Positions 47,645-59,785 of a stretch of DNA of 64,000 nt are shown here, in pieces. Position numbers and translations under genes: made by a program. The first letter of the stretch is position 1, and each line of letters opens with the position of its first letter. Source of the stretch: Boswellia sacra. Lineage: Eukaryota > Streptophyta > Magnoliopsida > Sapindales > Burseraceae. Location: the NCBI GenBank assembly GCA_013180625.2, contig SNVD02006878.1:1-64000 (forward strand). Reading direction: 5' to 3'. The notes under the pieces were generated by a model. The model searched no databases and had not been told where the DNA came from. It saw only the letters and a list, made by a program, of their open reading frames with translations.

Positions 47645-50600
47645 TGGTATTTTGGCAGCGGTTGTTCCAGGCACATGACTGGAAATAAACAGTTCCTTAC
47701 AGACTTTAAAGCATGCAAGGATGGTAATGTCACCTTTGGAGATGGAGCAAAAAGTAAGATCATTGGTAAAGACACTTTGAATGTCAAAGGCTTACCCAAT
47801 TTTTAAAATGTCTTACTGGTTGAAGATTTGAAAGCTAATCTTATTAGCATTAGTCAGATTTGTGATGAAAAGTATACTGTTAATTTCACACAAACCAAAT
47901 GCATGGTCTTAGATAATTTTGGTAAATGCATTCTAGAAGGTAATAGATCTTCGAATAATTTTTATTTGGTAGAAATTGCATTCCATGCTAGGATTTCGAA
48001 TTTAGAATTGTGGCATCAAAAATTAGGGCACTTAAATTACAAAAAATTGGTTAAGTTAACTAAGTTAGGTGCTGTAAAAGGAGTTCCTAAACTTGATGGC
48101 AAAGTCAATGAAATTTGTGAACCATGTCAAATTGGAAAATAGATTAGAAGTTCACACAAATCAAATCCACATCTTAGCACATCCAAAATACTTGATTTCA
48201 ATCACATAGATCTTATGAGTCCTATGCAAATTGAAAACATTACAGGTAAGAGTTACATATTTGTTTGTGTGGATGATTTTTCTAGATATACTTGGGTTGA
48301 TTTCATTAAAGAAAAATCTGACACTTTTGAGGCTTTCAGGAATCTTTGTGTTAAGTTTGAAAATGAGCAAAATAGGAACATTGGAAGGATTGTGAGAATA
48401 AGAAGTGATCATGGAAAGGAGTTTGAAAACGTTAGCTATGCTGACTTTTGCAAATACCATGGAATTGATCATGAATTTTCAGCCCCCAAAACCCCTGAAC
48501 AGAATGGCATTGTGGAAAGGAAGAATAGAACTCTTCAAGAGATGGCAAGAGTGATGCTCAATAGCAAGAAGTTGACAAAAAGGCTATGGGCTGAAGCAAT
48601 AAGCACTGCTTGTTATATTTCAAATAGAGTTTTTCTTAGACTTGGCACTAACCAGACACCTTATGAAATTTTGAAAGGTAGGAAACCTAATTTGAAATGT
48701 TTTCATGTCTTTGGATGCAGGTGTTACATCTTAAATGACAGAGAGCAGTTAGAAAAATTGGATCCAAAGAGTGATGAAGGAGTCTTTGTGGGATATGCAC
48801 AAAACAGCAAAGCATTTCGAGTTTACAATTTGAGAACTGAGGCTATCATGGAATCTACAAATGTAGTATTTGATGATCTTGATGATTATGCAAAGTACTC
48901 ACAAGAGAAAAGGATAACTAGCTTCACAGAAGATTCAGAAAAATCAGATTCAGACAGCAACAAAAAGGAAGATGTTGTTATGAAAGAGGAAACAGCTGTT
49001 GTTACACCCGACATAATAGTAACATTTGACAACTCAGGTTTGAACAGAAATTCAATCAGAAATGAAAATGAAAAGAAAGATCCTCCCACATGGATTCAGA
49101 AGGCACATCCAACAAGTTCTATCATTGGAACACCAGGTGGCATGATGAAAACCCAGAGCAAGGTAAGAAATCAGGTAAGGTTTGCTTGTTATGTTTCTTT
49201 AGTTGAACCAAACAATGTAAAAGAAGCGTTAAAAGAAGAAGTGTGGATTCAAGCTATGCAAGATGAACTTAATCAGTTTAAAAGAAATGAAGTATGGGAA
49301 TTAGTTCTTAGGCCAAAAAATACAAATGTCATTGGAATTAAGTGGATATTCAAAAATAAAACTGATGAATGTGGTTAAGTAGAAAGAAATAAAGCTAGAC
49401 TAGTTGCACAAGGTTACACACAAGTTGAAGGCATAGACTTTGATGAGACCTTTGCACCAGTAGCTAAACTTGAGTCAATCAGATTACTACTTGCAATTGC
49501 TTGTTTGCTTGATTTCAAATTGTACCAAATGGATGTTAAAACATCATTTTTAAATGGCTATCTCAATAAAGAAGTTTTTGTTGAACAGTCAAAAGGATTT
49601 GAAGATCCTAAACATCCTGATTTTGTGTACAAATTGCACAAAGCTTTATATGGTTTGAAACAAGCTCCTAGAGCTTGGTATGAAAGGTTGACAAATTTTT
49701 TGGTCAACAGAGGATATAAAAGAGGCAACAATGATAAGACTTTGTTCATCAAACATGCATCTAACTATTTTATTGTTGCTCAAATATATGTTGATGACAT
49801 TGTTTTTGGATCAACTAACAAAAACAAAATTAATGAGTTTGTTAAGTTGATGCAGGAAGAGTTTAAGATGAGCATGGTAGGAGAATTAAATTTCTTTCTT
49901 AGATTACAGGTTAAGCAAATGAATGATGGGATATTCATATCTCAATCAAAATATGCTAAAAATCTTGCAAAGAAATTTGGACTTGAGAATGCAAAACCAA
50001 TGAAAACTCCTATCAGTACTAACCTTAAACTTTCAAAAGACAATGTAAGAAAAGATGTTGATACAAGTTTGTATAGAAGTATTATTGACAGCCTGCTATA
50101 CCTCACGGCAAGCAGGCCAGATTTGTGCTTTAGTGAAGGACTTTGTGTAAGATTTCAAGCAAATCCAAAGGAATCACATCTTGCAGCAACTAAGAGAATC
50201 ATCAAGTTTGTTCATGGAACACATGACTATGGGATATGGTTTTCTAAAGATACAAATGATTATCTTGTAGGGTTTAGTGATGCTGATTGGGTAAGAAATG
50301 CAGATGACCGAAAAAGTACTTCGTAAGGTTGTTTTTATCTTGGTACTAACTTGATTTCATGGCACAGCAAAAAGCAGAATTCTATTTTTTTGTCTACTGC
50401 TGAAGCCGAATACATAGAAACAGGGAGTTGTTGCACACAACTATTGTGGATGAAGCAAATGTTGAGTGATTATGGTATTGAACAAAAGTCTATAACTGTG
50501 TTTTGTGATAATACTAGTGCTATAAATATTTCCAAAAATCCTGTTCAGCATTCTAGAATAAAATACATTGATATTAGATACCATTTTATAAGAGAACTAC

Positions 50601-50734
50601 TAGAATCTAAGGTGATACACATTGAACACATCTACATTGATAGACAATTGGCTGACTTGTTCACTAAGGCATTGGATACAACAAGATTTAAAAATCTAAG
50701 AAAAGCCTTAGGCATCTATCAGTTATATGAATGA
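47645..50734 (+). pseudogene. Sirevirus-type pol (PR-INT-RT-RH), one frame with four stops
   Basis: From the protease to the end of RNase H the frame never shifts; it is broken only by TAA 47804, TAG 48140, TAA 49376 and TAA 50324. Protease reads WYFGSGCSRHMTG, with Gly at the catalytic Asp position. Integrase has the HHCC zinc region (WHQKLGHLN...CEPCQIGK), then the catalytic core with DHGKEFEN and EQNGIVERKNRTLQEMA. RT has VKTSFLNGYL, LHKALYGLKQAPRAWYERL and IYVDDIVFGSTN. RNase H has STAEAEYIE and CDNTSAINISKNPVQHSR. Order and motifs are those of copia elements. Confidence 0.92.
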
Positions 50735-51561
50735 ACACAGTATGCTGTTATGTTATTCATATCTGTAATATCATAAGTTTTCTTCTAAATTAACATGTGT
50801 GAGCTGTGATATAAAATTTGTGTGTATAATAAGATACTGATTTAAAATACAGAGAGAGCTACAAATATATGATGTGTGAAAGCCATCATTGAGAGTAACC
50901 TCAGGGTATCTAGGAAATATGTTGAGGTCACCCACTCATATGAAAAGGGATACCTCTATATTGTGTGAAAGCTACTGTATTAATCTAGCAAAATTCACAT
51001 TGAAATCAATTTTTTGTGTGTGTAAGAAGCATGCTTAAGTTGATCACTCAATTGAATCACGAAGAAAAATAGCTTTCAAGTGAAAATTACATAGCTCTGA
51101 ATTATGCTTTCTTAGAATGATTCATATGATATTTCAGATATTACTGTTATGTTATTGTTAACTGTGTCCTGTTACGTCTTTAATATCAATGACTTTTGTA
51201 CTTACCCGAAATTTAAGTTTCTTGTGTGTCCATGTGTCAAAATGCCATGTCAGCATTATTGAATTAAGGGAGAGAAGTCTCAGTGGAGGGAATCCTAATA
51301 ATATTAGAATTCCTTATTCAAATTGGAATCAAATTTGAATTGCTGTCTTTTAATGGAAGTTATGAAACGGTTTTGGAAATAGACTTCACATTAAATTTTG
51401 TTAAAAAACCAAATTAATTTTAAAAGCCGAGTATATTTCAAAATCGGTTTAGGGCTTTTTCTATTCATACCATCCTTCAACAAACAGCTTCTCCACTGTT
51501 CCTCGTCTTCGTTCTCTCCTTCCCTGTTCTGAAACTTTTCTGCAGACCAGTCACCCTAACC
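50735..51561 (+). other. Non-coding spacer between pol and the env-like ORF
   Basis: No coding sequence is evident. The 827 bases are AT-rich, with a pyrimidine-rich stretch just before 51562 (CTCGTCTTCGTTCTCTCCTT), which might be the leader of a spliced or subgenomic transcript. Confidence 0.45.
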
Positions 51562-53457
51562 ATGGCGACCTCCTCTGATTCAACAAAGCCAGTCAGTTCT
51601 TCATCTTCTCCTGACGGCTCCAGTTATAACAAGAGTGACAGCATTCAGTCATCTCCGATGCAATAAGCACATGCTGAGATCGCAACTGATCCAGCCATGA
51701 GCGAGGGCGAGTTAGTTCCAGTGAAGAGGATGAAAGATAAAGTCAAGCCAAAGTACAACAAATTCCTCACGGCTGCCATCAAACAAAAGTTTGTGAAGTT
51801 CACTTCAAAACGGAATCTGCAGATGGAAAGGCCGGTGAAACTATCGGATTTCGACTCTTATGGCCTGAGTGAGATGATTGAGTCTATTTACTAGACTTGT
51901 ACGGTAACAAACTTCCTACCCCCTGTGAAGGCTTTAATTCAGGAATTTAATGCAAACATCTCATCTGCTATTGATGATCCTAAAAGCGTTCTGTATCATA
52001 AAGTTTATTGTCGAGGAAAGTTTGTTAAGTTCTCTCCAAATGTCATAAACACTTTCCTAGACATTCTCATAGGCAGCTTACATGCATTAGATGAAAAATT
52101 TAATATGGCTAAAGTTGTTAGGGAACTAACTGGTCGAACAGACATTGAATGGAAACCAAGAGATGGTATAGACCAGCAGTATCTTAGGAAGAAATATCAA
52201 GTGTTACATAAGGTAGCTCAGTTTAATTGGCTTCCTTCTTCCCACCAAAATCAGGTTTGGGAAGACAAAGTGAAACTTCTATTTTGTTTAGGCAAAAATC
52301 GACCAATTAACTTTAGTTTGCTAGCCTATAGATCAATTGTACAGATTGGATCTTATCACTCTGATTATTATCTACTTGTTTTTTTCTGTTTGATTCAAGG
52401 GATTTTTGCATAGAATAGCATCCCAATGAGCTCTCATGAACAAACTGAAATTCTGTCTAAACCTATTACAAAGGGATTTCTTCAAAGACTGCATGACAAA
52501 TCTGACTTACCTGCACCTGAACCGAAACCTAAGAGATTCAAGAAAAATCAAATGAACAATATTGCAGAACAGCTTACTTTGATCAATTATGCTTTGGCTG
52601 AAGTTGTGCAGGATTTATAAGCTATCAAAGAAAGACAGCTTGTCTTGGAGGCAAGATTTGCAAGGCACTATGGTCCAGCAGAGGAGTCACAGCCAATGGA
52701 GACTGAACATGAAGCTCCTGAGAAGACAGATGATCCCACACCACTTCCTGATGCTCCTATGCCTACTGAAACTGAACAAAGGCCAACAGTAGAACTAGCT
52801 TCACAAACTGCTGTTGAGAAAGATGTAACAGCAGAACAACAGCCAAAACAAAAGAAACTCAAGTCTATCACTCAGGGAAGAATCTTGAAGAGAAAGAGGA
52901 AAGATGACAAGGTGAAGAAATCATCTGACAACCTGAAAAAGAAAATTGACTCCACAGCTCCCACATTGCAGGATGAGTCACTGTTAGATGAACAAACAAA
53001 ATTTGAAACCGTAACAAAACAGTCTTCACCAATTGCTGAACATGACCCCATTGTCTCTTCACTCCCTGGAGCAAAGCATACTACCTCTCTACCATTCACA
53101 CAGTCCCCACCTCATAAAGATCCAACCTCATCTCCTGCAGCCCAATCAGGGGCAAAACACACTACCTCTCTACCAACTATAACAGCCAAAGTTCCACTGG
53201 TTCCCACTCCACCAACTGTTGTTGAGTTCACCACAACATAAACCAGTGCAGAAAAATGTGACAGGAAGATTCACAGAATTGTTGCTGAAGTCACTGCCAC
53301 CTCCTCTAATACAGTTGAAGAGCAACCTGCTCCTGCCGCTTCTGAGTAGCCAACACCTACTACCACCAGGAAGCGATACAAAATGAAGGTTGGCCGATCC
53401 AAAAAGCCTGGCAGTTCCTCTTCCCCACCAGTTCGAAAGTCTCTAAGACTTCGTTAG
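51562..53457 (+). pseudogene. Env-like third ORF of the Sirevirus-type element
   Basis: This is a 631-codon frame from ATG 51562 (context ACC-ATG-GCG) to TAG 53455. Six internal stops (51664, 51892, 52411, 52618, 53239, 53347) break it, with no frameshift. The N-terminal half has KVYCRGKFVKFSPNVINTFL and LTGRTDIEWKPRDG, a pattern of the putative plant transposon/env-like domain found after pol in sireviruses. A hydrophobic stretch (YYLLVFFCLIQGIFA) lies near residue 275. The C-terminal third is rich in P, T, E and K and ends in a basic tail (RKSLRLR). Function in the family is unproven; env-like is a positional name. Confidence 0.75.
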
Positions 53458-53871
53458 TGCTTTTGGCACTTTTGCTGAAATCAAGGTGGAGAAGGAGAGA
53501 AAATTTTTTTTATAATTTTTGTTCTTCCTATCTAATCTTCCTATCTAACTATTCTTTTATGTCTGTTTGATATTTTGGTGACTACTTCTTCTCCACGGTT
53601 GTAAGTAAGGGGGAGTAAGGAGTAAGGCCTTATGCTTATATGGATGCATTCAAACTATTATGATGATGTGTGTGTTTATGTGATATCTTTGTTTGATGAA
53701 TGGTTTGCATGATCTAATATCATGTTTACTTTGTTTCTAATCTGATCATGATTTCATTGTTAATCATCTTGCAGGATATACATATTATAACAGTGTTCTG
53801 ATATGCTTTTGTGTAACAGCTAACATGTTATTTTTACTAGAAACAGTTTAGTGCTTTCATCACAAGTTGTC

Positions 53872-53885
53872 AAAAAGAGAGAGAT
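53872..53885 (+). other. Polypurine tract of the Sirevirus-type element
   Basis: AAAAAGAGAGAGAT directly precedes the TG of the 3' LTR, the usual copia arrangement. Confidence 0.85.
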
Positions 53886-55182
53886 TGTTAGTATCTGTGT
53901 GTCGAGTGTTGTTGTCGAGCTTGTTTCTAGTGTTGCGTTGTTGTTTTGTCAAGTGTCGAGCTTATTTCCAGTATTGCGTTATTGTTCCGTCAAGTGACGA
54001 GTTAATGTCGAGTTGTCGAGATTGTCGAGTGACGAGTTAATGTCGAGTTGTCGAGATTGTCGATGACGAGTTCGAGTTGTCAAAATTATATGCATGTTGA
54101 GTTTATCTGCATGTCGAGCTTGTATGCATCGCATGTCGAGCGTGTCGAGTGTCGAGTATTGACTGTCAAGTGTTGAGTAGTTGTGCAGAGATCTTTTGTG
54201 ATGAAACTGTTGTGGCAAACTTGTTGCGTGTCGAGTATTGACTGTCGAGTGTCGAGTACTGTGTCGAGCACTTGGGCCGAGAATGCTGATGACGAGTTTT
54301 TGGTGACAACATGCATGTGCCATGCACATGTTATGTTTTGATTAACTTGTGATGAAGCAAGAATATTATTTTGATCAGTCTACTGTTTCTAGAATTATAT
54401 TTTAGGAAGTATTTGATTTATAAATATCTCCTAAAATTAGGATAATATATTGTATCCTAATTAGAATAGGAGATTATTTATTTATCCTAATCTCTTTAAA
54501 TATTTAATCACTTCCTATTTTATTTCTCCTAATCCTAATGTGATTTTGATTAGATCTTTTACAGAATTTTTAGGAGATTTCGTTCAGGCCTCTCACTATA
54601 TATATTTTATGTAATAACTAGGTGAAGAACAGACATGGAAGAGAGATTAAAACTGGTTAACTGATTTGATAGTGAGAGAGTCTTGATTATGACATCCCAT
54701 GAATTAATAGAAGAGCTTCAACGCAAATTGGGATGCTTCTTTAATTTGATTCTTTGAATCTTTGATTCATGTATGAGTGGTGGAAATCGTACATGAGTTG
54801 TTGATTAAGTCTGTGTGAGTTAGTAGACACTTGGATAACTTGCGGGTTAAGTGTTTATGTAATTCAGTGTCAGACATCGGTTGTTATGTATAACTTAACA
54901 GTGTGTTGTTAAATTTATCTGTGATAGAGAGTTGGCAGTATCACTAGAGTTTAAGATCTTGACGGAATTTTGTTTGTCAAAGATTAGGTCAGTGTGTGAG
55001 AGTGAGTTATCACTGTAAAAGGTCCTAAAGATTGTACAAATAAAAACTTAGTGAATTGCAACTCTATAACTGTCCGTGGATATTGTAGGTGTTATAATCG
55101 AACCACGTAAAATCCTCCTGTGCCAATTTACATTACAGTTCACTGTTATATGTTTTATAACTGCATACTTCCATAACTTTCA
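53886..55182 (+). repeat. 3' LTR of the Sirevirus-type element
   Basis: The 1,297-bp LTR matches the 5' LTR in sequence and order. It is shorter mainly because its GTCGAG array has fewer units (one GAGTGACGAGTTAATGTC block is missing). Scattered substitutions show that the insertion is not new. Confidence 0.9.
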
Positions 55183-55187
55183 ATATA

Positions 55188-55733
55188 TAATATATAAATA
55201 TAAGTTTATTAATACAGTATAATTAATGAGATATTATATTATGTGACTTGTTATTTTTAAGTTGAAGAATCAATCTTATAGTTACAAATCAAACATGTCA
55301 ATGATTAAAAAAAAAAAGAAAGAGAGAGTAAAGACGAATTAACATCTCAATTACCTTGAAAGCTTCATAACCATTTGCTTGCTGGAGACACATTTAATAT
55401 CGGAGCAACTATATAAATACCATCGAGTTTTAGTTTAATTTCTAATGAAGAATAATTATACATTTTTTATCAGTTACGCTCTTGAAGTTATCATTAAATG
55501 GTCATTTTCAGGGGTGTGATTGATAAAAAAGAATAACTTTAAAGATGTGATTGATGGAAAATACTGAGCCGTACTTCTCTTAAAATTAAGCCAAAATTTC
55601 AAGTTACTTTGTCTCATTTAATATCGCTCCATAGATTTCTAGGTAACCAAACATTGACTTTCAGGTGCACAACCTGCCTGCTCCTGCTGACCTGTACGTT
55701 TTGAGCTAGTTCTTGATCAGCTCCGAAGCTTGT
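55188..55733. other. Upstream region of the flavonol-synthase-like gene
   Basis: No gene is seen between the Sirevirus-type element and the gene at 55853. The last 200 bases are less AT-rich and probably hold the core promoter; I recognise no specific regulatory box beyond the TATA motif. Confidence 0.4.
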
Positions 55734-55742
55734 TTATATAAA
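55734..55742 (+). promoter_or_regulatory. TATA box of the flavonol-synthase-like gene
   Basis: TTATATAAA lies about 115 bases before the ATG at 55853. This suits a leader of about 85 bases. Confidence 0.65.
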
Positions 55743-55852
55743 CCAATCATTAAAGTGCACTTCTGCTTGCTACAGCTGAACATTGCAAGAGTTTCCTTTT
55801 CTTCCACTTTTGTTGTCAGTCAAGCAGGCCCCCTGCACAACAATAACCCAAA

Positions 55853-57386
55853 ATGGAGGTAGAGAGAGTGCAAGCTTTAGCCTACAGAGGGCTCGACAAG
55901 ATTCCTGCCCAGTTCATTCGCCCTGCACACGAGCGCCCTGAGAACAGCAAGGCCATTGAAGGGGTCACCGTGCCTGTTGTATCCTTGTCACAGCCACATG
56001 ATGTTGTGGTTAGTGAGATCTCCAAGGCATGTAGTAAATGGGGTTTTTTCTTGTTGACTGACCATGGGATATCACCAGACTTGATAATGCGGCTACAAGA
56101 GGTAGGGCAGGAGTTCTTTAGGCTTCCACAAGAGGAAAAAGAGGCCTATGCAAATGACCCTTCCAGTGGCAAGTTTGAAGGGTATGGTACAAAGATGACC
56201 AAAAATGAAGACCAGAAGGTTGAGTGGGTGGACTACTTTTTCCATCTTATGGCACCAAAAGACAAGACCAACTATGATTTTTGGCCCAGAAATCCTCCTT
56301 CATACAGGTATGTCTTGTAACTCTAGTTGTATTAGTACTTGCATAGACAAAAAGTTGACTTTTCGCTTAATTCCATTAATTTATTTACCCTATGAAATTG
56401 AAGTATAACATCGAAGTCAAATTTTTACAATTTCTTTCGCTTTCTATGTCAGTGTCATAGTTATAAATACTATAGAGTTGTAGTTAAAAAATAATACAAA
56501 TTGACTTGAAACCATTTTGAGATTTGTATCAAAATATTAAACTAATAGATATTCCAGCTACCTAACGTTCCACAACCATCAGTGTAGATCACTGTTGCAA
56601 GCTGTAAGTTAAATGGAAATTTAAGAATCAAAACATTTAAGAATCTTTGAATTTATACTATTGATCCCATTGTGGCTTATGGCATATGCAATTTACACGT
56701 ATGACACAGGGAAGTTACAGAAGACTACAACAAGGAGATATTAAGAGTGACAGATGTACTATTGGGCCTACTTTCAGAGGGATTAGGCATGGAGAGAAAT
56801 ATTTTGAAGTCGCATTTGGGAGAAGATGATATAGAGGTAGAAATGAAAATAAACATGTACCCACCTTGCCCGCAACCTGAACTGGCAATTGGAGTTGAAG
56901 CTCACACTGACATGTCTGCGATCACCCTACTTGTCCCAAATGATGTTCCAGGCCTTCAAGTGTGGAACGATGGCAATTGGGTTGCCGTGAATTACATACC
57001 CAACGCACTTTTTGTCCATGTTGGGGATCAAGTTGAGGTAAACATGAAGCAAGTGTAAAGATAAGGAAATTTTCACTAAACAATGTCATGAATAAGTGCA
57101 TTATGAAATAAGAGCATAAAAAGATAAGATTTGTTGATACAATTAGTGTTGCACTGATGCACTTTTGTTACAGGTACTGAGCAATGGCAAGTATAAGAGT
57201 GTTCTCCACAGGAGTGTTGTAAACAAGGAGCGTATGCGCATTTCATGGGCAGTGTTTGTTACTCCTCCACATGAGGCAACGATTGGACCACTTCCAGAGC
57301 TCCTGGATGATCAAAACCCAGCCAAATACGCAACCAAAACCTATGCTGAATACCGATACCGCAAGTTTAATAAGCTCCCACAGTGA
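55853..57386 (+). CDS. Flavonol synthase-like 2-oxoglutarate/Fe(II) dioxygenase
   Basis: This is an intact gene of three exons, 55853-56307, 56710-57037 and 57174-57386, with introns bounded by GT and AG, giving 331 residues, the usual length for FLS. Soluble 2-ODD enzymes of this type use 2-oxoglutarate and O2 with Fe(II); FLS converts dihydroflavonols to flavonols. The protein begins MEVERVQALA and has the N-terminal DIOX_N block (KWGFFLLTDHGI). The iron ligands are His217, Asp219 (EAHTDMS) and His273 (VLHRS), and 2-oxoglutarate is bound by Arg283 and Ser285 (RIS). YGTKMTKNEDQKVEWVDYFF and NPPSYREV fit the FLS/ANS clade, but the WVDYFFHLMAPKDKTNYDFW region differs from classic FLS1, so a related flavonoid or other substrate is possible. 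No stop or frameshift is present. Confidence 0.92.
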
Positions 57387-59160
57387 AAGCATTTCAATGA
57401 TATTATTGTTTGGGCCATCCGCCCAAAAGTATGCTATTTACCTTGAAACTATAATCCCAGAAAGACTATTTATCCGTATCTGTTGAGCATTTGCCCCATT
57501 ATCTGTCTCAGTTACTAGTTTTTGTATTGATGGCACGAGTGATGCCATCTAGCACTTAATAATTTTCCGAATAGACCAAGGTTATTGCTGCTTATTCCTG
57601 GCACCTCAGTAGACTAAGATGCGTTATGCACTCAGTTACTTTCATGCTGTAGTCTAGATCTTTTCGGAAATAACTTTTACCTCTTTGTGTTGCTTATTGC
57701 CCATCAAGTGCATAGAAATAGAGAAATTGTTACGTATGCATTTAGCAACCACAAATAAGAAAAATTATAAGTAATAACTCTCTATAGCTCTTAAATGTGT
57801 CGGAACTAGAGTTGCACGTCGTTGGGATGATATATATGATGTCGTTGGGATGATATATATGATATAGGCTGTGAATCTTTTGAGTATTGATTTCAAATCG
57901 AGTAATGCTACAAAAGCCCTGGAGGATCGAGAAGCTACTACAGTTAGGTAATTACTTGGATTTGGATATAATGATATTATAATGGGACAATATAAAAAAA
58001 CTACCTTTGAATTTTGACTTAATCTCACTCAGAGAATGACTATACATTTTTAATTAACAATACCCCTGAAATTGTTATTTTTTCATCATATGTCAAATCT
58101 CTGCTAACTATAAACTAACAGAACAATCAAAACTCTATTTTACCCCTAAATTTTATACAAACCCTAATTCTCAAAATTTTCTAAAATATGAACCTAAAAT
58201 CTAAACCCAACCCCACGAACCCCACCCTTCAATATCATCCACTCATCAACTTCAGCCCATCCTCAAACGCCACTCATCCTAAAACAATGTCATGAAAAAT
58301 CAATGAAAAATGTGTTTAAAGTAAGTCTTCTCATGAAGTCTAAGAGACAAGAGCAATAGAGAAATAATAATAATAATAATGGGGGCTGATAAATTTTGTA
58401 ACAACCATGATAGCTGGTGAAAGTAGTAAACACCACAGTGGCTCGTAAGGGTAGTCACAACCATGGTGGCTAGTGAGGTTGGTTGCAACCATGGTGGCTG
58501 GTGAAGGTAGTTATTGTCATGGTGATTGGAAGGAGTAGATGGATTAAACCCTAGAAGTATTCCTTGGGGACTCGAAGAAAAAGCCTTAGAGGACCCAAGA
58601 TTCTTCCTTTGATCCATCCTTGAGCTTTTATATGATGTCCTTCCCTTAACCTAGATCTGGACCTTTCATTCTTATGAGGTGTCATGATCCTAAAGGTCTA
58701 TGCAGTTTTTTCAAATGCCTCTAGAGGAATCCTCAAAAACCTATTTTCCAGGCAATAAGGGCTTGCGATGTGGCATCCAATGTGTGGCACCATTCTTTTT
58801 AAATGATTTTTTCTTTGTCCTAATGAAATCTTAATTAAGTTTTAAAAATAGTAAAAAAATAAAAACAAAAAAAGTGTCAATCCTGCATGAAAAAGAATAG
58901 TAAATGAAGTCCAGGTGCACAAGTAGTGAACATGACTCTTGCAGAGGAAGAAATTAACTAATAACTGACAGGTTTTAGCATGATTTGTATCTATGAAAAT
59001 TTTCAAATGGCAGTAACTAAGCGTGGATTGGAATAGCCGAATACTAAATCCAGAATGGAAGTCGAGAAAAACAACATACATGTCCTGCATATAGAGCAGA
59101 AAACAGTAGAAAAATATAATTGAGCATAATGTGCGGTCATAATGAAAGTATTATCTTTTA
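57387..59160. other. Downstream region of the dioxygenase gene and spacer
   Basis: The first several hundred bases are probably 3' UTR and flank, including CATCTAGCACTTAATAATTT, whose relative recurs at about 59345. From 58,000 to 59,160 I see no gene, apart from a small imperfect repeat cluster. Confidence 0.5.
58400..58535. repeat. Imperfect repeats built on CAACCATGGTGGCTGGTGA
   Basis: Four or five variants of ACCATGGTGGCT(A/G)GTGA, spaced about 30-35 bases apart, make up this stretch. The open frame across it on the minus strand is a consequence of the repeat and has no family match that I recognise. Confidence 0.6.
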
Positions 59161-59164
59161 TTAA

Positions 59165-59700
59165 AATACTAGCTACTCCAGCCAGCTACCTAACGTTCCA
59201 CAACCATCAGTGTAGATCACTATTGCAAACTGTAAGTGTAATGGAAATTTAAGAGCCAAAACATTTTAGAATCTTCGAATTTATACTGTTGATCCCATTG
59301 TGGCCTATGCCTCATCGCGTAAGCGATTTACACGAGTGATGCAATTTAGCACTTATTTATTATCTGAATAGACCAATATTATTGCTGCTTATTCCGCAAA
59401 TTATTACTTATTTTGTGTTGGTTATTGCCCGTCAAGTTCGTAAAGATAAAAATCTTGTTATGCTTTTCGCAGCCACGAATAAAAATAAAAATAAAATAAC
59501 CTTCTATGGCTGTAGCCGACTGATCTTGCAGCTCTCGAATGTCAACGGTGGGTTGTTGGGATGATAAGATAGGCTATAAATCTTTTGAATCCAAAATGGA
59601 ATAATGCGATAAAATCACCAAAAAAAAAAATGCTCTCCAGAGCTCTGAAGCTACTCCAAGTAATTGGATCTGATGATATTACAAAATATTATGGAAAAAT
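59165..59700 (+). pseudogene. Broken partial duplicate of the flavonol-synthase-like gene (exons 2 and 3 deleted)
   Basis: 59165-59334 matches the end of intron 1 of the dioxygenase gene (about 56530-56699; shared GCTACCTAACGTTCCACAAC and ATTGATCCCATTGTGG-type blocks). The match then jumps at CACG to the 3' UTR (from 57534; shared ATAGACCAAxxTTATTGCTG) and continues to the region near 57,990. Exon 2, intron 2 and exon 3 are missing, and no exon 1 copy lies upstream. Confidence 0.88.
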
Positions 59701-59785
59701 AATAAGTGTACATTCACAAGCAGCATTTTTGAACCACATGACTGGAGAAATTGCCGAGATATGCAAAGATTAAGCTTTATCAATG

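Larger units (their letters stand above)
44471..55182 (+). mobile_element. Full-length Ty1/copia retrotransposon, Sirevirus (SIRE/Maximus) type
   Basis: The element has two long LTRs (44471-45825 and 53886-55182) and identical 5-bp flanks ATATA (44466-44470 and 55183-55187). It has a Met-tRNA primer-binding site, gag, pol in copia order (PR-INT-RT-RH), then an extra ORF and a polypurine tract. Long LTRs, a large Gag and a downstream env-like ORF are the signature of sireviruses. Every coding region has stops, so it is inactive. Confidence 0.93.

Noticed and set aside
55853..57386. Naming the dioxygenase as FLS1
   Set aside because: The iron and 2-oxoglutarate ligands and the length fit, but the region after WVDYFFHLM differs from classical FLS1, and ANS/F3H-like or other 2-ODD activity cannot be excluded from sequence alone.
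58300..58617. 105-codon minus-strand frame
   Set aside because: It crosses imperfect ACCATGGTGGCT repeats and has no recognisable domain.
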